Positions 1-10,449 of a stretch of DNA of 64,000 bases are shown here, piece by piece. The DNA comes from Petaurus breviceps papuanus (Eukaryota; Chordata; Mammalia; Diprotodontia; Petauridae): positions 58,078,674 through 58,142,673 of the forward strand of contig JAMXIF010000002.1 of the NCBI GenBank assembly GCA_028583685.1. Direction: 5' to 3'. Positions within the stretch are counted from its first letter, which is position 1; each line of letters opens with the position of its first letter. A model generated the notes under the pieces. The model ran no database searches, was not told the origin of the DNA, and saw only the letters and a program-made list of their open reading frames with translations. Position numbers and translations under genes: made by a program.

Positions 1-792
1 ACATATTCCCATGGCAAATATTTATTATTTTGACACAATAAATGTAAACTTTTAAAACCTATAGCTCACAACTTTCAAAGTGATGAAAAAAATGCTTATT
101 CCAACATTCTGCCTTCATTAGACTCTAGACTTAAGTTAAAAAGAGTTATATGTTGCCAGGCATGCAAGGGAAACAGTTAAAAGACCAAGAGACCTATCAC
201 AAGAAGGTCAGATATTACACAACAAGAAACATCTGAAAGCAAATGAAAATTATGGTAAAGTATAAAGCAATTGCATAATAAATTTTGACATTTATAAGAC
301 CCTTTGAAAAACTAGACACATTGCTCAGCAGATTGTGTGCTTGTTACATCCCCCTTTGGAGTAGGGCAAAGTCAACGTGTTATTGAGTGTATTCAACAGT
401 CTGCACAGCAGCCTTCAAGACAGCAGGCACTCAAATGCTTGTTGAATAAATAGACAAATAAGAAGGGAAGAGTCATATGGAAAAGGTTAAAGGTATTAAG
501 CAAAAATTAATCTGCTAAACTGAATGATAAAATTTTATCTTTTGATAGTCAATTATGCCACCTGTTTTGGAGATTTTTTTTGTTTCTTTCAACTATCATA
601 ACAACTGAGGTTTGTAGCTACTACCAAAACCACTGCATGAGGGATTCATGTCAGCCATTAAGAAATCTAAAATTAAATTAATGTTTGGGCTTCAACTATT
701 TTGACTGATAGACATAGCTATTCTGTAGAACTTTTTTTAAAGAACAAGCAGATTTGATTCAATCCAATTTAATTTGATTTAATCCAATTAAA
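1..792. other. Plain AT-rich stretch
   Basis: No reading frame or structured repeat is convincing here. The segment around 300-460, ending in a 'TGCTTGTTGAATAAATAG'-like string, resembles the 3' end of an old L2 LINE, but the match is short. The rest is single-copy-looking AT-rich DNA. Confidence 0.4.
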
Positions 793-1046
793 TAGGTGGT
801 GCAGTGGTTAGAGTGCCAGGCTTGGAGTCAGGAAGACTTGTCTTTCTGAGTACAAAACTGGCTTCAGACATTTACTAGCTGTGTGATCCTGGGAAAGTCA
901 CTTAACCCTGTTTTCCTCAGTTTCCTCATATGTAATCTGTGCTGGAGAAAGAAATGACAATCCTCTCCAGTATCTTTGCCAAGAAAACACCAAATAGAGT
1001 CACAAAGAGTAGGACACAACTGAAATGACTGAAAAACAACAAAAAT
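793..1046 (+). repeat. tRNA-derived SINE with RTE-like tail
   Basis: The head GGTGGTGCAGTGGTTAGAG is the tRNA-like A-box region. It is followed by 'GTGTGATCCTGGGAAAGTCAC', 'CTCAGTTTCCTCAT' and a tail with 'CTCCAGTATCTTTGCCAAGA', 'GGACACAACTGAAATGACTG' and a final ACAACA run. This long SINE form, whose 3' tail resembles RTE LINEs, is typical of marsupial genomes. Six more copies lie in this window (25961, 34137, 37735, 53608, 55582, 57617). Confidence 0.85.
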
Positions 1047-1072
1047 TCAGTTAGATACACATTCTTTTCAAG

Positions 1073-1119
1073 TCACTATGCAAGGTAATAAGAATAAAAA
1101 GACAAAAGCAAAATAGTCT
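1073..1119 (+). repeat. 47-bp direct repeat, copy 1
   Basis: The 47 bases starting TCACTATGCAAGGTAATAAG recur exactly at 1560-1606, 487 bases downstream and in the same orientation. The interval between them contains a nested inverted repeat. Confidence 0.95.
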
Positions 1120-1393
1120 TATTTTCATGGAGTGTATAGTCTACCAAAGGAATACTACCACAGTAAACAGAGAGGTAAAAACAAAGTTGAAAAAGGAGAA
1201 AAAAAGGAGAAAGTGCTAGAAACTAGTAGGATCAGGGAAGGATTCTTGCAAGCATCTGAAGTAAGTCTTTGGGGGAAGACAATGATATTGAACTTTTTTC
1301 TTTTTCTCCTTTAAAAGAAATCATTTGAAAAGCACAAGATAATTCTTTTAGTTATAATTGTTGGGATATATAATGTAAGATGTGAGAATTAAT

Positions 1394-1561
1394 GATCTGA
1401 CATTTGCCTGAATAGCAAAACAAAACAGAACACAAAACAAAGAAAGAAAAGGAAGACTTTCTCTGTTTTGTGTTCTGTTTTGTTTTGCTATTGAGTAGTT
1501 ATTGTCTGAGACTATGCTGTTTTCTTCCAATTTCTCTGAATTTGGAGCCAAATGTCAGATC
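1394..1561. repeat. Nested inverted repeat (hairpin)
   Basis: A perfect 29-bp inverted repeat (1411-1439 against 1464-1492, beginning AATAGCAAAACAAAACAGAA) encloses a 24-base loop. A second, outer pair of 13 bases (1394-1406 GATCTGACATTTG against 1549-1561) is in register with it. The right outer arm abuts the second copy of the 47-bp direct repeat, so the whole looks like one local rearrangement rather than a transposon. Confidence 0.9.
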
Positions 1562-1606
1562 ACTATGCAAGGTAATAAGAATAAAAAGACAAAAGCAAAA
1601 TAGTCT
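1560..1606 (+). repeat. 47-bp direct repeat, copy 2
   Basis: Exact copy of 1073-1119. It starts immediately at the outer arm of the hairpin at 1394-1561. The identity with no mismatch suggests a recent event, or at least one much younger than the surrounding repeats. Confidence 0.95.
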
Positions 1607-1619
1607 GACTGAATTGGAA

Positions 1620-2010
1620 AGATCTAAGGAGTCATTGAGTAAGAAGAATTTCAGATTTGTAGTCACAGGACTTCAATTAGAAACCTAGTTCTGCTACTAT
1701 CATGGTGATCATGTGCAGGCATTTAAGTTCCTGAGACTGTTTCCACATTTGCCAAATGAAGGGGTTGAAATAGTTGATCTTTAAAGTTCTTTCAAATTCT
1801 AAATCAATCATCCTAATATCGTATAATCCAAATACTGAAATCATCATAAGACAGTGGAAAGATTTTGGGATTGTTAGTGAAGTGAGAGTCATTTGGATTC
1901 AAGTCCTAGTTTTGACATACTACATATGAAGTGCTGGCCAAATCAGTTTTCTCCCTCTGGGCCTCAGTTTCTTCATTTGTAGCAATGATGGAAGACTTCA
2001 ATTAAGTGAA
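1620..2010 (+). repeat. Two MIR-like SINE fragments
   Basis: Two neighbouring stretches carry MIR hallmarks: a 'GTTCTGCTAC...TTTCCACATTTG' segment near 1680-1760 and 'TCAAGTCCTAGTTTTGACATA...CCTCAGTTTCTTCATTTGTAG' near 1895-1982. Both are old and diverged. Confidence 0.6.
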
Positions 2011-2139
2011 CATCAGTGAGAGTTATCTCTGCCAAAAGCAGAGCAGCTAATAATTTCTTGATTTGCCATAATGATACTTTCATTTTTCAGAATGTGGAGA
2101 AAATAAGAGTAAATGGTATTCAAAATCTTATTCTTATCA

Positions 2140-2775
2140 GTTGGTCAGTTAATTAACATTTATAAAATACCCATTATGTGCCAGGCATTGCACTAAGGTC
2201 TGGGAATACAAAAAAATTAGTCCTTGCACTCAAGATCACAATCTAATGGGGAGACAACATGCAAGCAATTATGTTCAAAAAAGATATATAGAGGGTAAAT
2301 TGTGAATAATCTCAGTATGAAGGCACTCCATTAATGAAGATGAGAAAAGACATTTTGCCAACTATGGATCTTTAGATGAAAACTGAAAGAAGTCAAAGTT
2401 GCTAAGAGGTTTCTTCATTTTCTCCTTTTTACTAAATCTGAATTGAGCTCTGAGTCAATAGAGATGTACTCAGACAGCTGATTCAACGATAATTCCAACA
2501 TCATTAAGATGAGGAGGGGGAATATTTTGGGCATGGGGTGCAACCAATGAAAGCATTAAGAGTTGGGAGATGGAATGTTGTGTTCAAGGAACAGCAAGGA
2601 GGTCAGTGTCACTGAGTCACAGAGTATGAAAATAATAATGTGCAAACAGACTAGAAAGTGACAGGTTATGAAGTCTTTGAAACCCAGAGGCATTTATATT
2701 TGATCCTGGAAATTTGAGGGTTGCTGGAATGGAAATGGAGACTATTTTGGGAAGAAATGGTGGCAATTCCTTCCT
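2140..2775 (+). repeat. Long interspersed repeat, class undetermined
   Basis: The start 'AACATTTATAAAATACCCATTATGTGCCAGGCATTGCACTAAG' style head and the later 'GGCATGGGG', 'GAGATGGAATGTTG', 'GGAACAGCAAGGAGG' and 'TATATTTGATCCTGGAA' phrases recur in fragments elsewhere here (5690-6610, 27170-27310, 40830-40960, 41905-42110, 54640-54790, 55150-55300). I recognise it as a common marsupial interspersed repeat but cannot assign its class. It is interrupted at 2412-2507 by a piece of RTE LINE. Confidence 0.6.
2412..2507 (-). repeat. Short RTE LINE fragment inside another repeat
   Basis: These about 96 bases match 3419-3515 at roughly 80-85%, same orientation, 1 kb away. On the minus strand both encode part of an RTE-type endonuclease around 'DVG(V/I)I...L(R/K)AQFR(I/F)SKKEK'. 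The flanking repeat resumes directly after it with GATGAGGAGG, so the piece was inserted into that repeat. Confidence 0.65.
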
Positions 2776-2791
2776 AGAACTTCTTATAGAG

Positions 2792-2949
2792 GGGCGGCCA
2801 GGTGGCTCAGCGAGTAAGAGCAATGGCTCCAGTGTCAGGATGACCAGGGGATCAAATCTGGGCTCTGATACTCAGCACCATACAAAGAAATAACTGGCCT
2901 GTAACCTTGAGCAAGTTACTTAACCCCAATTGCTTTAAAAAAAAGAGAG
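2792..2949 (+). repeat. tRNA-SINE, long-linker subfamily, 16-bp TSD
   Basis: The body begins GGGCGGCCAGGTGGCTCAG and ends 'AACCCCAATTGCTTT' plus A-rich tail. A perfect 16-bp target duplication AGAACTTCTTATAGAG flanks it (2776-2791 and 2950-2965). It has an extra linker before 'CTGGCCTGTAACCTTGAGCA', shared with copies at 33243 and 59341 but absent from the other short SINEs here. Confidence 0.9.
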
Positions 2950-2965
2950 AGAACTTCTTATAGAG

Positions 2966-3414
2966 AATGAAAAGAAACTCAGGCATAGTGGGATATACAG
3001 CCTGGATTTGGTAAGAGAATATTGTATTTTGCTCAGAAAACAAACAAACATACATACATAGGAACCCATAGACTAAATTGTACTGGGGAAGTCAGTTAAG
3101 GTGGGGTGGAAATCTCTCAGTGAAATGCTAAATACACAAAGACAATCAATTACAAAAAGGAGAAAAAAGGGGGAGTTATCTGAAAAGAATGGTGGAGATT
3201 CATAAAGAATTTACCAACCAACTTAAATATTAAAAAGATAAGTACAAAGAATGGAAAAAATTCCAGATAACAGAATGAAGGTAAAAAGTACGGCTCTACA
3301 CTGTTGGAAGTGAGTGATAAGTGCTGGAAAGTTGGTAAGAAGATCTAAGGACAACAACAATAAAAAAGAATGTGTTTTTAAGTTATATTGGGTAAATTGC
3401 ACACTATACCTTTT
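2966..3414. other. Plain stretch
   Basis: AT- and A-rich sequence with no convincing coding potential or recognised repeat. It lies between a SINE and the inverted RTE fragment. Confidence 0.4.
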
Positions 3415-3990
3415 TCTTAGTCTTCTCCTTCTTACTAATTCTGAATTGAGCTTTGACTTAATAAAGCTGTACTCAGACAGCTAGTTCAGAGATAACTCCA
3501 ATATCATTAAGAAGTCTTTGCCTGCCTGTTAAAATATAATCTATTTTTGAGATGTTATTTTGTGCTCACCATGTACAGTATCTACCAATTCTTTTCTCAA
3601 AGAAAATAATGATGATAGAGAGTAAAGAGGTTTCAATGGAATATACAAGCCTTTTACATCTATGATGACTTCTCCTTGAAACATTCCTCCCCAAATAATT
3701 TTACCAATCTTCATCTTTTTCTGCCTTTTCACTGAATCCATTAAATAATATAGTCAATGTTGATCCAGTTTGGTAGGTCTTATGAAGATGTTCATAGAAT
3801 TTTTCTACCTTTTCATTTTTGATAATTAATGTTGGTACATGAGGGGAATTAATTTTGTGGTGGTCTATTTTGCAAATAGTTTCCATTATTATTGCAAGAG
3901 ACAATGACAAAATGTCCCATAAAATAATACATCTTGCTGCCTTTCTACATGTAAAACCCATTAATGTATCCTTTCTTTGCCTCTTTAAGG
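3415..3990 (-). pseudogene. RTE LINE endonuclease fragment (inverted part)
   Basis: Minus-strand translation gives a degraded apurinic-type endonuclease of the RTE/BovB clade. Recognisable blocks are 'EKVEKFYEHLHKTYQTGST' (family: EEFYEEL...), a damaged 'GDFNAKVG' region, 'LVYSIETSLL...FFEKRIGRYCTW' (family: NTFFKKR.GRRWTW) and 'KIDYILTGRQR' (family: EIDYILTNRRR), then 'DIGVISELA'. Stops and frame breaks interrupt it. The reverse transcriptase half of an RTE element lies just downstream on the opposite strand (4390-5125), the layout expected from twin-primed (5'-inverted) LINE insertion. Confidence 0.75.
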
Positions 3991-4389
3991 AGTGTCTGTT
4001 AGCTGTTCAATTTAGTTATGTCCTTTTTTAATAGCAAGAATGTCAGGATTGCTCTGATCCCACTTCTCTACTAATATGTCTATTCATTGGTCATTGGACA
4101 TAGATCTGACACAATGTATTAACAAGCAAATTAAAGTTTATAGTCAGTCTAAAAATCTAGACAATTCTTTGCATTCTCTTTCTATCCACTCTGCTACTAT
4201 CATTGCAGAAGTAGAAGTATCAGAGCATGGCTTAGAGTAATTTTGTATTTTTCTTAATTTCAAAGAATGATATTGCCAAATAATTCATCACCAAACAAAT
4301 GCCTAATCTACTAATGATGTGCTCATCCACACTTACCTCACACTTTCCTCGAAAAATAAAGAGCTTTTTGTTAAAAGCCATTGTCAAAC

Positions 4390-5125
4390 CATTTTCAGCA
4401 TGCTGAGGCATCAGAGAAGGATTTCATGGAATGGTTATTTTTTGCAGATTACGTAGGAAAATGCCTCCTCATAAGTCTTTTTCAAAAAGATATTTTCCAT
4501 CCACAGATTAAAATCATTCAAGATTCACTGAAAGACATACTAATATAAATCAATCTGCTTAACAATACTCTGGTCACAAATATCAGGTGTGACATAAGAA
4601 AAGAAGAGATATTCTCACCAAATGTGTTTGCTATTACGATACAGGAAAGCCAGCACAGAGTTGAAGTTAAAGAGGTGCTATAGCTTGTGGATGTTGAAAT
4701 CCTCCAGATGCTCCTATTTTCAGATGAAATGGAGCTAATTGCATCAAACTCTGGAACACAACATGTCCTAATGCAAAATATATCTATGTAAAAGGATTTG
4801 ACCTGCCCATATACACAGGAAAGTCCAAGTGGATAACTAAATGCTTATTTCAAAGATTACAACATGCACTTGGATGGGTAACCTCTATAGAGCTAAGCTA
4901 TTAACATGTATATCTGGGTTGCACATTAGAGATGAACAATGAGTCCAGTTAGACTCATGGTTTAATAAAAGGAAGAGGGTGTGTATATTGTCTTTGATAA
5001 ATTATGAAGCTCTTCTAATGAGCTCAAACATCCATTGAAAGTGAAGGCCCATTTTTTAAAATAATAACATTCAATGGGTATTGCTGTTTGGCACCAAAAC
5101 CTAGGATAAAACATTGTATGAAGAA
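4390..5125 (+). pseudogene. RTE LINE reverse transcriptase fragment
   Basis: Plus-strand translation shows RTE reverse transcriptase remains: 'SPNVFAITIQESQHRVEV', then 'ILQMLLFSDEMELIASNSG' (family: LRFADDIVLIA), 'GFDLPIYTGKSKWI' and 'YLGCTLEMNNESS' (family: YLGQ.LEMDNDL). The catalytic FADD is replaced by FSDE and there are several stops, so it is dead. About 400 bases (3990-4390) between it and the inverted endonuclease carry no clear motif. Confidence 0.7.
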
Positions 5126-5222
5126 ATAAAAATAAGTATTATATAGGGGGTGATGCCTTTGTGCAGGTCAGTAATATATAGCCAATGAAGAATTTTGAGG
5201 AATAGGAAGTAAAAAGGTGTAA

Positions 5223-5620
5223 TTAATGAATCATTACATGATTACCATGTGCCAGGTACTGTACCAAGTGTTATGTCATTGGAAGAGAAGATGGGTTAAT
5301 CATGTAAAATGATCAAGGAATATGCTGTGGACAGTCAAATTATCAGGAGTAATTCAAAGAAAGCCCTTAATGTGCTGAGTGGACCTGCTGTGTTGATCTC
5401 ATAGGAGGACATACATCAGGAGTCACATCAGATGCTGCATTGAGTAAGAGGGGACCACTTGGAACAGTGGAAAAGGCACGGGATTTGGATTCCAAAGACC
5501 TAGCTTTAATATCTGACTCTATTATTACTTTCTGTGTGACCTTAGATAAGTGACGATATCTCTGGTCCTCATAGAATGAAGAGATAAAACTAGGTCATGA
5601 CTAAGGTCTCTTTCAGCTGT
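5223..5620 (+). repeat. MIR-like fragments
   Basis: 'ACCATGTGCCAGGTACTGTACCAAGTG' near 5245 and 'GATATCTGACTCTATTATTACTTTCTGTGTGACCTTAGATAAGTG' style sequence near 5510-5555 are MIR-like. Diverged, boundaries approximate. Confidence 0.5.
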
Positions 5621-5689
5621 GCAGAGAGAATAAGATAGCATAGGACAGAGACCTGGTGCATATTCACTCACAGGGAGAGGAACAGAAAT

Positions 5690-6610
5690 GAGCATCCAGA
5701 AAATGAGGCTAAAAAGACACCACAAGACAAGTTGGAAAACAAGGATAGAGCAATTTCATGAAATCCCAAGGAGAAGAGACAATGTTAGAGAAGAGGTAGT
5801 GTCAAATGCTATGGAGAGGATGAAAATGGAGAAAAGGCAATTGGGTTTGCCCAAAGAGATCATTGGTGATCTTGCAGAGAAGAGTTGAAAACAACTATTC
5901 AAGTCAGAAGGCAGATTGTGAGGGGTTTAGAAGTGAGTGGAAGGTGAGATAGTGCAGATAATGAGTACAGAATGAATTTGGCTATGAACAAGAAGAGAGA
6001 TAAAGGGCAAGAGTCAGAAGGAATGGTAGGTCAAGTGAAGCTTTAAGTATGTTTGTTTTTCTATAAGGACCATGTTTTTGTTTGTTTATCTGTTTTGAGA
6101 CTATGTCACCTTCCTTATCTTTCCCAACCTGGAAATGCAGCAGCTGTTCCCAGACCTGAATCAGCATTGGAATTTTGGCCTGCTCCATTTCTAACTTGTG
6201 TCAGTTAACACTGCCCCCCCTCCTCAGGTATCCTTCCCTCCACCTCAATTTCTAGAGGTTCTTCATATTCATACCAGACATGGTATAGATGCCAGATTGG
6301 TTTGCTGAAGTTCAGAAATTTCAAACTCAAGTGCTCTGTCAACTTTAGCCTCCCCAGTAGCAGGAAGTATGGTCATATAGCACCATACCTGCTATGATCT
6401 ATATTTTATAAGCATCAGAAAATATCCAGTAGATGAGGAGAGACTGAAAATCAGAGGGTCTAGGGTTAAACAAACAACTTCCTGGAGGATACTGGAGGGA
6501 ATGGAATCAAGGACAGAAGTACACAGGTTGGTGTTGGCAAAAAGGAAGATCAGATCTTCTGAGAAAAGGGCAAAAGAGGAGAGAAAGAGCAATGAGGTTG
6601 AAGGCACATG
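5690..6610 (+). repeat. Long interspersed repeat, two pieces
   Basis: Two collinear blocks (about 5690-6050 and 6385-6610) match the internal part of the same unclassified marsupial repeat seen at 2140-2775, for example 'GTGTCAAATGCTATGGAGAGGATGAAAATGGAGAAAAGGC' style sequence and 'GGAATGGAATCAAGGACAGAAG'. About 330 bases of unrelated sequence separate them. Confidence 0.5.
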
Positions 6611-6734
6611 AGGTACAGATTTGGAAAAAGAGACTTAATCACAGATGATCTCTTTTTTTAGCATGGTACTATCTTCTAGCTTTCAGAAATTCAACTTCAT
6701 TAGTTCAAGACAATTTGTAAAAAAATTCATGAAT

Positions 6735-7250
6735 TTTTGTGGGTTGCAATTTCAATACAAATCAACAGCATCATATGGCTGTCGGAAAAGTTAATATGAT
6801 CTTGGGCACCATTAAGAGAGGCATAACATTCAGTTTTAAGGAGCAAGGTTTTGTCTTGGGCCTTCTTCTCTTTGCCCTTTATACTACCTTGCTAGGTGAT
6901 CTTATCAGCTTTCATAGATTTAATTACCAGCTCTATGTTGATGACTCTGAAGTCTACCTTTCCTAAACATTCTTCTGACCACCAATCTCACATTTTTATC
7001 TGGCTTTCAGAGATCTTCAACTGGATTTCCCCAAAATGTATTTGAAGAACTGTCACATGGGACATCACATGGCGTTAGACTTGTTCTTTTTGGTCTCAGA
7101 GAGCAGAACTTGAGGCAGTGGGTAGAAGTTACTAAGAGAGCTACAGAAGTTCATGCCAAGCCTGGACTTCTGTGATCTGAAAAATTGAGAAGGTTCAACT
7201 AGATGACCTCTAAGGTCACTTCCAGTTCTAAATTTATGACCCTATGACCT
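6735..7250 (+). repeat. L2 reverse transcriptase piece flanked by L3/CR1
   Basis: A 75-residue frame (6739-6966) contains '[21 protein letters not shown]' and '[14 protein letters not shown]', an L2-type reverse transcriptase core (family: SVLGPLLF.LY...LYADDTQIYLS) with V in place of the usual A before DD. The flanks 'TGGGCACCATTAAGAGAGGCATA' and 'AACTAGATGACCTCTAAGGTCACTTCCAGTTCTAAATTTATG' are L3/CR1 3'-end hallmarks. It may be an L2 fragment inside an L3 fragment. Confidence 0.55.
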
Positions 7251-7439
7251 TATGCATGCAAATATTCTACTATATCCCTGAGACAAGTGGTGGCTTTGTT
7301 TCGAAACATTTTTTGACATTTAAAGGAATTTACCAGTAGAAAGTCTCTTGACTGAATACCAAGACCTTATACACAGTTGCCCCAGATTTTTAATGACCAT
7401 AACCATGTTACATCTGTTGGTATGACCAATTTTATGAAC

Positions 7440-7695
7440 AATAATAGTTGACAATTATGTAGGATTTTAATATTTCAAAGTACTTTTTTATCTCTGAACC
7501 TCACAAAAAAACCTATGAAGTAGAAGTTGATGGTAATTATTATTCCTATTTTATAGATGAGGAAATACATTCTCAGGGAGGTTTAATGATCTTCCTGTGT
7601 TCACATAGCTAGTAAAATATTAGGGGTTGGATTTGAATCTTAGTGTCTCCTGATTCCAAATCCAGCTTTCTTTCTAGTACACTACAATGTCTGTC
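7440..7695 (+). repeat. MIR SINE
   Basis: Contains the typical order 'CTCACAAAAAAACCTATGAAGTAG', 'ATTATTCCTATTTTATAGATGAGGAAA', 'GTTCACATAGCTAGTAA' and 'GGATTTGAATCTTAG'. Old and moderately diverged. Confidence 0.75.
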
Positions 7696-7699
7696 TCTA

Positions 7700-8506
7700 T
7701 TAGTATATGCTAAGGAAAAAGGGGGCTGAGAATTGGTGATTTAATGCTTTTTGTAACCCCCAATGACTATTCTCTGTCCCTAGATTTCATCCCAATCCTG
7801 TCCCTGTGTCAAAGATATGATGCCATCTGGGGCAATTTGACATCCTTTGCTGGACAATAGCCGAGAATACCCATTAGTTCTTAAAGGAAATTTTCTGACT
7901 ACATGATCTTCTTAACTTTGAAGTCACTATTAAAAAAAATATTTTCATTTTTACTCTGAGAAGTTAGCTGATGAAGAGAAAAATGCATTTAAGCAAAAAT
8001 GTTATGTTCTAGGTGACAGCTACCAACTTAAATCTCTAAAAAGGAACTGCAGACATATGTATTTACTTTGAAAAATTTGACTCACACAGATTTTAGGCAA
8101 AACTATTTTTAAAATGTCAATTTGTTTAGTCATTTATATACAATCAGTACAAATCACTTTTACCACATAGTCTCAGTTTTAACTTCCAATTCAACTTTCT
8201 TCATATAAAAATAAAGTTTTAACTGGTATAGGATAATTAGAATGGCCTCATTTTTCATTTTTTTAGTGAAAGACTTTTGAGATTTTGAGAGACAATTAAA
8301 AAATACCCTTATTAACTGGCAACAATGATGTTAAGAGCTCTCCATGATGAGAACTGATTATGATTAAAAGTCTGACTGATGGATAACATGAAGATCATGA
8401 TCTCAATAGAGACAACTAAAAGAATAATTAGGAAAATGTGTCTTTGTCCACATTCTCCCTAGGGTTAAAGTGCACGACTTTTCTCTGGCCTGGCACACAA
8501 GATTTT
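7700..8506. other. Plain stretch; may hold FAM210A retrocopy 3'UTR
   Basis: No recognised element. The portion nearest 8506 lies directly downstream (minus strand) of the FAM210A pseudogene stop codon and may be its copied 3'UTR, but I cannot confirm that or find a clear poly(A) end. Confidence 0.35.
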
Positions 8507-9250
8507 CTATTCCACTTTTTTTCTTAAATGAAACTTTTTCTTTGGGTTCTTATAGATTTTCTATGAGTCAATCTTTTTTTCTGTAATAGGCTCCTTTATT
8601 TCCTCCATTCTATTCTGTAAGTATTCTTTAACTGGAGGTGGCATTGACATGTAGCCACTGCTACAATGATATCTAACAGTAATGGATGTTCCTCCCAAAG
8701 TCACAGTGTATCTGGCAGGTATTGTGATCTTAAACAAGGCATATGTAGTTAGTGCATTTACACTTTGGAAATTTTTCAAAATGTACTCTATGCTGTCTGG
8801 TACCCAATGAGTTCAGGAAAAGGAATAACATTCACTCCTTTTAAGACTGCATAATAAAATGTTCCAAACCAAATAGCAAAATCACTAAAGCGCATTGAAA
8901 TCATAACTTTTTCATACTGTCTAAATGTTTTTTTAATTGCTGATACAGATTGAAATGGGTCAAGATCTTCCTTTCTCTCAGCACAAGTTCCTTAAGCTGT
9001 GCCACTAGATGATATAACTCTGATGAAGTTTCTTCTTTTTGCTGTTTATGGGGAGAAACATCTATTGGTTTCCTTTCCTTTGAGATATGCTGTGCAGAAG
9101 ATATGTATGTAGCCAATGGTTTTGAGGACCCTACACCAAACAATCTTGGGCCAAGCTTTACATAATACTGAACAGCTTTTTATGCTTTGAGAGAGCCCAA
9201 TGGAAGCAGCCCCTTGGGAGGTCCAAACATGTCCTATTTGTCAGTTGAGA
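8507..9250 (-). pseudogene. FAM210A: FAM210A processed pseudogene
   Basis: Minus-strand translation follows the mitochondrial inner-membrane protein FAM210A along most of its length without introns. Visible blocks, N to C: 'ISSAQHISKERKPIDV' (human LSAAQCVAKERRPLDA), 'NLYQQLKKHLDSMKK' (SLYQRFKKTFRQYGK), 'IWFGTFYYAVLKGVNVIPF' with 'ELIG', then 'NALTTYALFKITIPARYTV', 'TLGGTSITVRY', 'GYMSMPPPVKEYLQNRMEE' and a C-terminal 'KKVE' followed by TAG at 8507-8509. The single-pass membrane segment lies in a different frame from the parts around it, and a premature stop occurs near the C-terminus, so the copy is broken. Lack of introns marks it as a processed retrocopy. The 5' limit near 9250 is approximate. 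FAM210A is a host gene I recall from mammals; identity is strong, orthology not tested. Confidence 0.88.
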
Positions 9251-9349
9251 AATAGTCCGCATTAAATTCCACTGCATTTTGATGAATGGTGGTTGTTGAT
9301 TTTAGATCCACAGAGACTTGGGAGTATCATATGGCTTCATTGGAGAAGT

Positions 9350-9460
9350 TAGAGCAAAATCAAGATGACCATTTGTTGGGTGTATTGCAGAGAGGAAGGT
9401 TTAGATTGTAGTAGATGGTCTCTGTGGTCCCTTCCAACTGAATATCTATGAAGTTGCTTT
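9350..9460 (+). repeat. L3/CR1 LINE 3' end fragment
   Basis: 'GTAGATGGTCTCTGTGGTCCCTTCCAACTGAATATCTATGAAG' style sequence is the conserved 3' end of L3/CR1 LINEs. Confidence 0.55.
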
Positions 9461-10449
9461 GAAGGACATTGAGCCTGGGGCAAAAAGCAATGACAGTGCA
9501 GGTTTTCCCAAGCTGCTATATCAGGGGCAATCACCAATAGAAGACAAACTCCTTCCAGAATCCCCACTGAAGCCAGTGTATGAAATCACTTCTGATGATG
9601 TGCCTTTTTACATATTTAATCTGGGCTAGTAATGCTTAGTAGACAATTAATCTTTTTACAACACATATCTTCTAATCCAATGGTCAGAAATTGGCCTTTG
9701 ATCCAAATTCTGCATCTGATTTACATTTCTTAACATCAGAATGAATAGGTCACTTAAAAAATCTAAGCTGGATCTTAAAAAATGATATTAGGTTCATTTG
9801 TCAACCAAGTGGAAGGGATCGGTCCCATTTATAGCAAAGTTATTGCCAGTGCCCTGCCACCTATAACATAAGTGTGCTAGAGAGACAAGGAAGGTCTCAG
9901 AAGGTACTCAACAATGCAACTAGAGCTATTGCCTCAATCCTTTGATAGATGGTGAGCTTTAAAATTTAAATAGTCTAGGGATATGATGTAATACATGAGA
10001 CTTTTTTCTGAGACAGATTTACAATGCTAGCACAGATACCCAGGGAAAGGCACCTGGGTAAGCGGAATCCTCAGAAGTGCTATGCCATGTTTCACTTGCT
10101 TACTTGGCTAGCCCTTGTCCTCTTTATTGATAGCATAGTTATTTTTGAAGTATAAGGACTAGTTTAGAAACAGAGGTCCTGAAACCTGGGCAATCTCTGC
10201 TTTTATTGGCTAATCATAGATTGTACCAAAAGGGAAAAGGGCAGGAAGGTAAATTTTTCTTAGTTGATAACAATGGCTGTTTCCTTCCTAGCCCAAAGAT
10301 CATTTCTCCAGCTTCCTGACTGTGGTACCAAGCACAAAAGAAGAGTTGAAATTAAAGCAAACATAAAAAAAACAAAGCAAAACCTCAATCCATAACTCTA
10401 CTCAGGCCATCACATAGCAATTGGTATCCTGTTACTGAAAAAAAAAATC
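9460..10449. other. Plain stretch
   Basis: No convincing gene or recognised repeat. The right edge, an A run at 10439-10447, abuts the first arm of the large inverted repeat. Confidence 0.4.
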
